A stretch of DNA of 64,000 nt from Nocardioides plantarum (GTDB taxonomy: Bacteria; Actinomycetota; Actinomycetes; Propionibacteriales; Nocardioidaceae), in assembly GCF_006346395.1 (NCBI RefSeq), contig NZ_VDMS01000001.1, positions 1,116,001 through 1,180,000 on the forward strand, read 5' to 3'. Under the pieces are notes generated by a model. It saw only the letters and a list, made by a program, of their open reading frames with translations. It made no database searches and was not told the DNA's origin. This document shows, one piece after another, positions 58,752 through 64,000 of the stretch (position 1 is its first letter; each line of letters opens with the position of its first letter). Both the position numbers and the translations under genes were made by a program.

Positions 58752-59459
58752 TCAGCGGTCGACCGCCGACACGAGATGGCCGAAGGCCACCAACCTGTCG
58801 TCGGTGTGGAACAGCTCGGCACACGTGGTGAGCGTGATCAGCTCGGCCTCGTCCTCACGCGGGCCGACGCCGGCCGGGTCGGGGTTGACCGGCTCGGCCC
58901 CGACGACCCACCCCGCGGTGAACGGCACCCGCAGGTCGTCACCGTCCGTGTCCAGCACGTAGGTGTAGACGACGTCGCGGGTCTCCACGACGACCAGGTC
59001 GCCGACGTCCAGCGACTCCATCTCGCGCAACGGCTCGCCGTGGGTCACCCGGTGCCCGGCCAGCGCGTAGTTGCCCTTCTGGCCGGGCCCGGCGGAGCCC
59101 TCGAAGTGGCCGACGCCCGAGGCGAGGGCGGCGTCGTCGACACCCTCGAGCACGGGGACGGCGAAGTCGTCGCCCCAGGCCGGGACCCGCAGGATCGCGG
59201 ACGCCGTGCCCTGGGCGGTGCCCACGTCGGCTCGGGCCTCGCCCTGCGGCTTGGCCCACTCGTCCTCGAGCCGCTGCACCGTCTCCTGGTGCCGATGCCT
59301 CGAGACCACGTTGGTGCCGTAGAGCTGCCAGCCGACCCACCCCAGGACCGCCAGTCCGGCCAGGACGAGGCCGATCCCCAGCCAGAGGCTCCAGCCCCGC
59401 CGGCAGTACGCCGTCCCGCGGCCGCCCGCGGCGGTGGCGTCGGGTCCGACGTCCTTCAT
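58752..59459 (-). CDS. Class E sortase
   Basis: 235 aa. One N-terminal membrane helix (about 24-46) and a sortase domain with catalytic His136 (YALAGHRVTHGEPL), Cys213 (ITLTTCAELFHTDDRLV) and Arg222. ALAGHR-x-T-x-G and TLTTC are class E-like; class E enzymes of streptomycetes recognise LAXTG. The two surface proteins here end in LPDTG and LPNTG. ATG at 59459 with CAGACT 7 nt upstream. Same strand as, and 79 nt before, the tethered sigma gene. Confidence 0.92.
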   Translation of the reverse strand: MKDVGPDATAAGGRGTAYCRRGWSLWLGIGLVLAGLAVLGWVGWQLYGTNVVSRHRHQETVQRLEDEWAKPQGEARADVGTAQGTASAILRVPAWGDDFAVPVLEGVDDAALASGVGHFEGSAGPGQKGNYALAGHRVTHGEPLREMESLDVGDLVVVETRDVVYTYVLDTDGDDLRVPFTAGWVVGAEPVNPDPAGVGPREDEAELITLTTCAELFHTDDRLVAFGHLVSAVDR

Positions 59460-59555
59460 GGCGCGCAGTCTGTCAGGACCCCTCGCAGCCTCGCCGACTC
59501 GCGGCCCGCGGCCGTCGACCACGTCGCAGCCGCCCGGCTGGTCCACACTGGACCC

Positions 59556-60569
59556 GTGCCGATCCGTCCCCTCGCCCAGACCGCAGCACTCGCCGTCGCG
59601 ACGCTGGTCCTGGCCTCGTGCGGCGCGAGCGACGAGTCCGGCGACGGACCGACGGGCACCGGCGACGGCAACCCGTTCGCCGAGCGGGCGCAGACGGTGC
59701 TGGCCAACCCGCGGCTCACGGCCGCCGTCCGGCAGGCCGAGGCCGACGGCGACACCGACCGGGCCCGCGTGCTCGAGCGGCTCGCCAAGGTACCCACCGG
59801 CATCTGGCTGACCCCCGAGGCGTTCCCGGCCGGTCGGGTCGGGCCCTACGTCGCCGGGGCGGTCGGCGTCGCCGACGGTGCCGACGGCGGCAAGGGGTCC
59901 ACGGTGCCGCTGTTCGTCGTCTACGGCATCCCCGACCGCGACTGCACCGGCGGCTTCTCGGCGGGCGGACTGACCGACGAGACCTACGTGCCGTGGGTCT
60001 CGGAGATCGCCGCGGCCGCCGGCGACCGGAGCGTCGTGGTGCTCGAGCCCGACGCCCTGGCCTCCTCGGTGAGCTGCGGTGACAAGGAGTCGCGCATCCG
60101 GCTGCTCAAGCAGGCGGTCGGGGTCCTCGACGCCGCCGGGGTCACGACGTACGTCGACGCCGGCCACTCCGCCTGGGTCCCGGCCGCCACGATGGCCGAG
60201 CTGCTGCGCGCGGTCGACGTCGGCTCGGTGCGGGGCTTCGCCACCGACGTCGCCAACTACCAGCCGTTGTCGCGCGAGCGGGCCTACGCCGCCCAGCTCA
60301 GCAAGCTCCTCGACGGCGCCCACTACGTCATCGACACCGGCCGGTCCGGAGCCTCCAGCGCCGCCGGCACCCCGGTCGACGACTGGTGCAACCCCGAGGG
60401 CCAGTCGCTGGGCGAGAACCCGGGGTTCGTCGACGACGGCACGGGTCTCGACGCCCTGCTGTGGATCAAGCCCCCCGCCGAGTCCGACGGCACCTGCCAC
60501 GGGGGGCCCCCGGCCGGTGACATCTGGCTTGACCGGGCGGTTCGTCTTGCGGAGGACGCCGGGTGGTGA
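59556..60569 (+). CDS. Glycoside hydrolase family 6 lipoprotein
   Basis: 337 aa. Lipobox LVLASC with Cys22, so a lipoprotein. GH6 landmarks: YGIPDRDCTGGFSAGG (Asp129 in RDC), VVLEPDALA (Asp166) and YVDAGHSAWVP, DVANYQPLS, DTGRSG, then WIKPPAESDG. GH6 covers endoglucanases and cellobiohydrolases that cut beta-1,4-glucans by inversion. It is close to the minimum length for the family and has no binding module. GTG at 59556 with CACACT 6 nt upstream (leaderless). Divergent from the sortase. Confidence 0.9.
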   Translation: MPIRPLAQTAALAVATLVLASCGASDESGDGPTGTGDGNPFAERAQTVLANPRLTAAVRQAEADGDTDRARVLERLAKVPTGIWLTPEAFPAGRVGPYVAGAVGVADGADGGKGSTVPLFVVYGIPDRDCTGGFSAGGLTDETYVPWVSEIAAAAGDRSVVVLEPDALASSVSCGDKESRIRLLKQAVGVLDAAGVTTYVDAGHSAWVPAATMAELLRAVDVGSVRGFATDVANYQPLSRERAYAAQLSKLLDGAHYVIDTGRSGASSAAGTPVDDWCNPEGQSLGENPGFVDDGTGLDALLWIKPPAESDGTCHGGPPAGDIWLDRAVRLAEDAGW

Positions 60570-60642
60570 ATCATGGGTCGCCACACCGCCGTACTCCCGC
60601 CCTTGTGAGACTGTCCTCCTCCCCCCTCGATAGGACCTCGTT

Positions 60643-61746
60643 GTGCCCCAACTCCGCCTTGCGGTGATCGCCGAGGACGACGCCGACGTGCGCGACCTCA
60701 TCCACCTGGTGCTGTCACAGTCGGGCTTCACCGTCGTGCTCGCCAAGGACGGACCCGAGGCCATCGCGGCCGTCCAAGAGCACCAGCCCCTGCTGACGAC
60801 CCTCGACGTCAACATGCCCGGGATGGACGGGTTCGCCGTCGCCAAGACGTTGCGCCAGTTCAGCCGCACCTACCTGATCATGATCACCTCGCTCACCAGC
60901 GAGGTCGACATCATCCGTGGGTTCGAGGCCGGAGCCGACGACTACCTGGTCAAGCCGTTCCGCCCGCGCGAGCTGCGGGCCCGCGCCGACTCCATGCTGC
61001 GCCGCGCGGCGTACGCCGAGCCCGAGGCCGGCTCCGCCCCGTCGGTGCCGCGCCCCGAGCCCGGGCTGGTGCCCGATCCCGAGCCCGAGGTGTCGTCGTG
61101 GGCGGCGTCGGCCGCCCAGGAGCTCCGCGACGCCTCCGGCACCCCCACCCCCTACGTCGGGCGCCGGGTGCGGCCCGTGGACGCCGAGCCGCCGCCACCG
61201 GCCCAGCAGCCCGTCCAGCCGGCCCAGCAGCCGATCCAGCCCGTCCAGCAGGTGCCGCAGACCTATCAGCCGGCCGAGCCCGCCCAGCCGCAGTACCAGC
61301 AGCCGATCCAGCAGCAGCCGGTCCAGCAGCCGGTCCAGCAGCAGCCGGTCCAGCCGGCCGTCGTGCCGGTGAGCTCCGCCGCGTCGCACGACGCGATCGC
61401 CCACGAGCCGATCGCGCCGGGCCACGTGCTGCGCTTCGCCGACCTGGTGGTCGACACGACCAACGGGGTCGCCGCGATCGGGGGCCGCGCCCTGCCGCTG
61501 ACCCAGCCCGAGGCCGAGATCCTGCTCTCCCTGCTGCGCACCGGACGCCGGGTACGCAGCAAGGCCGACCTGGTGCTGGCCGTGCGTGGTCAGCAGTACG
61601 TCACGTCGTACTTCGTCAACGAGGCGGACAAGAAGGCCATCGACGGGCACGTCGCCAGCCTGCGCCGCAAGCTCAACGACGACGGGCCCACCCCGCGCTA
61701 CATCGAGACCGTCAAGGGTGTCGGGTTCCGGATGGCCGACGGCTGA
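60643..61746 (+). CDS. Response regulator with winged-helix domain and Pro/Gln-rich linker
   Basis: 367 aa. Receiver domain about 1-125 with Asp55 (TTLDVNMPGMDGF), acidic E11/D12/D13 and Lys in DYLVKPF; OmpR-type winged helix about 270-365 (RFADLVVDTTNG ... ADKKAIDGHVASLRRKLNDDG ... YIETVKGVGFRM). Between them lies a 120-residue linker of PQQPVQPAQQP-type repeats. No histidine kinase is beside it. GTG 60643 with TAGGAC 6 nt upstream. Confidence 0.9.
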   Translation: MPQLRLAVIAEDDADVRDLIHLVLSQSGFTVVLAKDGPEAIAAVQEHQPLLTTLDVNMPGMDGFAVAKTLRQFSRTYLIMITSLTSEVDIIRGFEAGADDYLVKPFRPRELRARADSMLRRAAYAEPEAGSAPSVPRPEPGLVPDPEPEVSSWAASAAQELRDASGTPTPYVGRRVRPVDAEPPPPAQQPVQPAQQPIQPVQQVPQTYQPAEPAQPQYQQPIQQQPVQQPVQQQPVQPAVVPVSSAASHDAIAHEPIAPGHVLRFADLVVDTTNGVAAIGGRALPLTQPEAEILLSLLRTGRRVRSKADLVLAVRGQQYVTSYFVNEADKKAIDGHVASLRRKLNDDGPTPRYIETVKGVGFRMADG

Positions 61747-61767
61747 GTCGACCACCCGGCCCCGGGG

Positions 61768-62505
61768 TCAGTTGGCGTTGATCGGGATCTTGCTGGCGAC
61801 GGTGTCCTTGTCGGAGGGGAAGATCGCGATCGGCACGACCTGCTTGATCGTGCGCTTGAGGTAGGTCGACGACCCGACCTTGGCCTGCACGTAGACCACC
61901 GCCCGGAAGGTCAGCTCGACGCCGGCGGTGTCCTTCGACATCGGCCCGATGGCCTGGTTGCGCAGCTCGAAGGCCCCCTTCGGGGACGTGACCAGCATGC
62001 CGTACCTGGTGGTGACGGGCTGAGGATCGAACGTCGAGTCCGCCGCGGTCACGTCGAGCTCGTAGGGCTGCTCGGTCGCGCCACCGTCGGTCGTGATCGT
62101 CTCGGAGGTGACCTCGACCCGGTCGAGGTAGACCCGGCGCTTGGTGCTGAACGGGGCGCGCAGCTTCTTGGCCAGGTCGTAGGCCTGGAAGGTGAAGGTG
62201 AAGTACTTCTTCCCGCCGGGGTACCACTCGTTGGTGCGGGGCGTGGCCTTCGTGGGATAGATCGTGAAGACGAAGTCGACCTTGGTGGCCCCGTTGGTCG
62301 ACAGGTGGGACTGGAAGGTCCCGTCACGGGTGAACTGGGAGTCGACCAGGTCGGTCGAGGCCGTGGCCGACGTGGGCGCCTGGGGCGCGGGCTCCTTGTC
62401 GTCACCGCCGCTCAGCACGCTGCAGCCGCTGGCCGCCAGCGCGAGCACCAGGGAGGCCAGCAGCACGCGGAGGGGGCCGGGAGCCTTGCTCGAGAGGCCC
62501 CTCAT
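61768..62505 (-). CDS. Lipoprotein of unknown function
   Basis: 245 aa. Lipobox SLVLALAASGC (Cys28), then a mostly beta domain with TRDGTFQSHLSTNG, FVFTIYPTKATPRTNEWYPGGKKYFTFTFQAYDL, LELRNQAIGP and a C-terminal YVQAKVGSSTYLKR. ATG 62505 overlaps the stop of the glycosyltransferase gene (ATGA), so it is its partner. The fold suggests an outside binding or carrier protein for the product of that enzyme (inference). Confidence 0.8.
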   Translation of the reverse strand: MRGLSSKAPGPLRVLLASLVLALAASGCSVLSGGDDKEPAPQAPTSATASTDLVDSQFTRDGTFQSHLSTNGATKVDFVFTIYPTKATPRTNEWYPGGKKYFTFTFQAYDLAKKLRAPFSTKRRVYLDRVEVTSETITTDGGATEQPYELDVTAADSTFDPQPVTTRYGMLVTSPKGAFELRNQAIGPMSKDTAGVELTFRAVVYVQAKVGSSTYLKRTIKQVVPIAIFPSDKDTVASKIPINAN

Positions 62506-63989
62506 GCCCGGTAGCCGCGGTGACGCTTGGAGATCTTGACGAACATCCAGACGGTCTGCAGGGCCGTGATGAGACCGAGCACCGGCCAGCACGCGGCGAG
62601 GACGTCGGAGCGCGTGGCGATCGGCAGCTGGTACCAGACCACGCCGCTGATCACGAGGAACACGACGAGCGCGATGAACGGGTAGAGGAACGCGGTGCCC
62701 TTGCCGCGCTCGGCCTTGGCCTGCGCGGCCCAGTTGTCGGTCTGCTGGCGGCTGAAGAACTTCAGCCAGGCGCGCACGAAGTGGCCCATTCGGATCCACA
62801 TGTAGAACTCGGCGGGGAACATGAGGATCCCGAAGAGGTAGTCGCGTCGGTTGACGAAGGCCATCGACTTGGCGACCTTGACGTTGAGCAGGACGGCCGC
62901 GATCGGCGGGATCGCCCAGTACCACTGGAAGACCAGCGCGTCGATGGTGATCGACCCGGCCAGCAGCATCAGGAACCCGAGCCGGGTGATGATGTTGACG
63001 ACCATCGAGAGGTGCTCGAACCAGCGCAGGCGCAGGTTGGGGTGCAGCGGCTGGCCCTTGGTGTCGCCGCGCTGCCCGGGCCACATCAGGTCGATGGCGC
63101 CGAAGTTCCACTTGACCTGCTGGCCGTCGAGGGCGCGCAGCGTCTCCATGCCGCCGACGTGGGCGCGCGCCTTGGCGCTGATCTTGGTGAGGTAGCCGGC
63201 GCTCTTGATCTGCAGCGACAGCAGGGAGTCCTCGACCTCGCTGTCGCTGACCCACGGGGTGCGCTGGTGGCTCTCGCGCATCACGTCGCGCAGCGCCGCG
63301 GTCGAGAAGATCGAGAACTGGCCACCGAGCACCGCCATGTTGCGGCCCTTGAGCAGGTTCTGCATGTTGAACGCCGAGAACTGCGCGCGCTGACCGGCGA
63401 TGAGCAGCTTGGGCATCAGCCCCTCGATGGCGCTGTCGTCGATCGAGTAGATCGCCGAGATGCCGCCGATGCGGTCGTCGGAGGAGATCTCGTCGACCAG
63501 CGCCTCGAGCGCGTCGGGCTCGGGGGTGGTGTCACCGTCGACGCCGAGCAGGAAGTCCATGTGCTCGACCAGCGAGTAGCCGTAGTTGAGCGCGCCGACC
63601 TTCTTGTCGGGGTTCTTGCCGATGTCGTGGACGTAGATCAGCGTGGACTGCTCGCCGGTCGCCGTCATCCGCGTCTGCGGGCCGGCGTAGTGGCTGGCGA
63701 TCTCGACGGAGTCGTCGCTGGAGTTGTTGATGATCACGTGGATGACGTCGGGCAGCCGGCTCTGCATCAGCAGGGAGTCCAGCACGCCGGCGATCGTCTC
63801 GGCCTCGTTGTAGGCCGGGATGATGCATCCGACCGTGGCGCGCTGCTCCGGGATCGAGGCGACCTCGCCCAGGAACTGGTCGGCGTAGGCCTCCAGCTCC
63901 GGGTCGGGGAGGCGCACGAACGGCGAGGAGGTGACGGGCACCGTGGGGTCGAGGCCCGTCGCTGCGGTGGGGGGATGGTCGATGCTCAC
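62502..63989 (-). CDS. Multi-pass GT2 glycosyltransferase
   Basis: 495 aa. Cytosolic GT-A domain: CIIPAYNEAETIAGVLDSLL (55-74), GVDGDTTPE (DGD at 151-153), VSDSEVEDSLLSLQIKSAG (acidic catalytic part), QQVKWNFG (a QxxRW-like motif with Lys), then about four or five membrane helices from 325 on. This is the processive synthase build shared by cellulose, hyaluronan and N-glycan-like synthases. Substrate unknown. ATG at 63989, 11 nt from the right edge, so its promoter is not visible. Confidence 0.92.
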   Translation of the reverse strand: MSIDHPPTAATGLDPTVPVTSSPFVRLPDPELEAYADQFLGEVASIPEQRATVGCIIPAYNEAETIAGVLDSLLMQSRLPDVIHVIINNSSDDSVEIASHYAGPQTRMTATGEQSTLIYVHDIGKNPDKKVGALNYGYSLVEHMDFLLGVDGDTTPEPDALEALVDEISSDDRIGGISAIYSIDDSAIEGLMPKLLIAGQRAQFSAFNMQNLLKGRNMAVLGGQFSIFSTAALRDVMRESHQRTPWVSDSEVEDSLLSLQIKSAGYLTKISAKARAHVGGMETLRALDGQQVKWNFGAIDLMWPGQRGDTKGQPLHPNLRLRWFEHLSMVVNIITRLGFLMLLAGSITIDALVFQWYWAIPPIAAVLLNVKVAKSMAFVNRRDYLFGILMFPAEFYMWIRMGHFVRAWLKFFSRQQTDNWAAQAKAERGKGTAFLYPFIALVVFLVISGVVWYQLPIATRSDVLAACWPVLGLITALQTVWMFVKISKRHRGYRA

Positions 63990-64000
63990 GGGAGGAGTCT

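Noticed and set aside
61200..61350. Tandem repeat or CRISPR-like array
   Set aside because: These CAGCAGCC-type repeats encode the Pro/Gln linker in frame; there are no constant repeats with variable spacers.
1..64000. Mobile element, integrase, phage or resistance gene
   Set aside because: None seen; base composition is even and gene overlaps look native throughout.

Overview
The window reads as chromosome of a high-GC actinobacterium, most likely a Nocardioidaceae (Nocardioides-like) species. This rests on the very GC-rich third codon positions, the frequent GTG starts and GTGA/ATGA gene overlaps, the actinobacterial gene families (GlpR/SepX-like receptor, DevS/DevR pair, fused CydDC, class E sortase, LCP protein) and the many leaderless start sites preceded by a TANNNT box. 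I see no insertion sequence, phage gene, CRISPR array or rRNA. There is one tRNA, tRNA-Arg(CCU).

Region 1 (1-17.2 kb) is core chromosome: DinB-family protein (cut by the left edge), prfC, a small LapA-like protein, a flavoprotein oxidoreductase overlapping a DUF1295 membrane protein, and then a block whose content resembles Mycobacterium tuberculosis Rv0985c-Rv0996. That block holds UDP-glucose pyrophosphorylase, Glp/MoeA, MoaC, Mog, a RimJ-like acetyltransferase and GlpR on the minus strand, and 5-FTHF cyclo-ligase, a Ruc-like zinc-ribbon protein behind a well-formed CIRCE operator, a SAF protein and mscL on the plus strand. A penicillin acylase, an LCP cell-wall ligase with a small partner, and the tRNA complete it. 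Convergent gene ends here carry palindromic extragenic repeats.

Region 2 (17.2-41 kb) is a hypoxia/dormancy island. A DevS-type haem GAF sensor kinase and DevR response regulator sit among seven universal stress protein genes (one with four tandem Usp domains), three pyridoxamine-phosphate-oxidase-fold flavoproteins, a DoxX protein, a CBS-BON protein, an Acg-type nitroreductase, cytochrome bd oxidase (cydA, cydB) with a fused CydDC exporter, a small Hsp20 and an APH/P-loop kinase of the Rv2004c type. About a dozen sites of the form GGGAC-N4-GTCCC, usually 60-110 nt before a start codon, look like DevR boxes and bind these genes into one regulon. Respiration at low oxygen (cytochrome bd), redox flavoproteins and nucleotide/stress sensing (Usp, CBS) fit one survival programme.

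Region 3 (41-45 kb) holds a membrane sensor with a degenerate GGDEF-like end, two unrecognised genes, and an ECF-like sigma factor with a built-in HxxxCxxC zinc domain.

Region 4 (45-59.5 kb) is one minus-strand locus: class E sortase, a sigma factor fused through a zinc domain and a membrane segment to an extracellular domain, two small genes with near-identical 41-bp upstream elements, two giant LPXTG surface proteins of 2111 and 1524 aa built from repeated DUF5979 and DUF11 modules, and a 95-aa gene. It looks like a self-contained surface-protein system with its own sigma factor and anchoring enzyme, and it is the best candidate in the window for something undescribed. A paralogous sigma factor lies at its other end.

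Region 5 (59.5-64 kb) has a GH6 lipoprotein, a response regulator with a long Pro/Gln linker, a lipoprotein and a multi-pass GT2 glycosyltransferase, possibly a beta-glucan synthesis or remodelling group.
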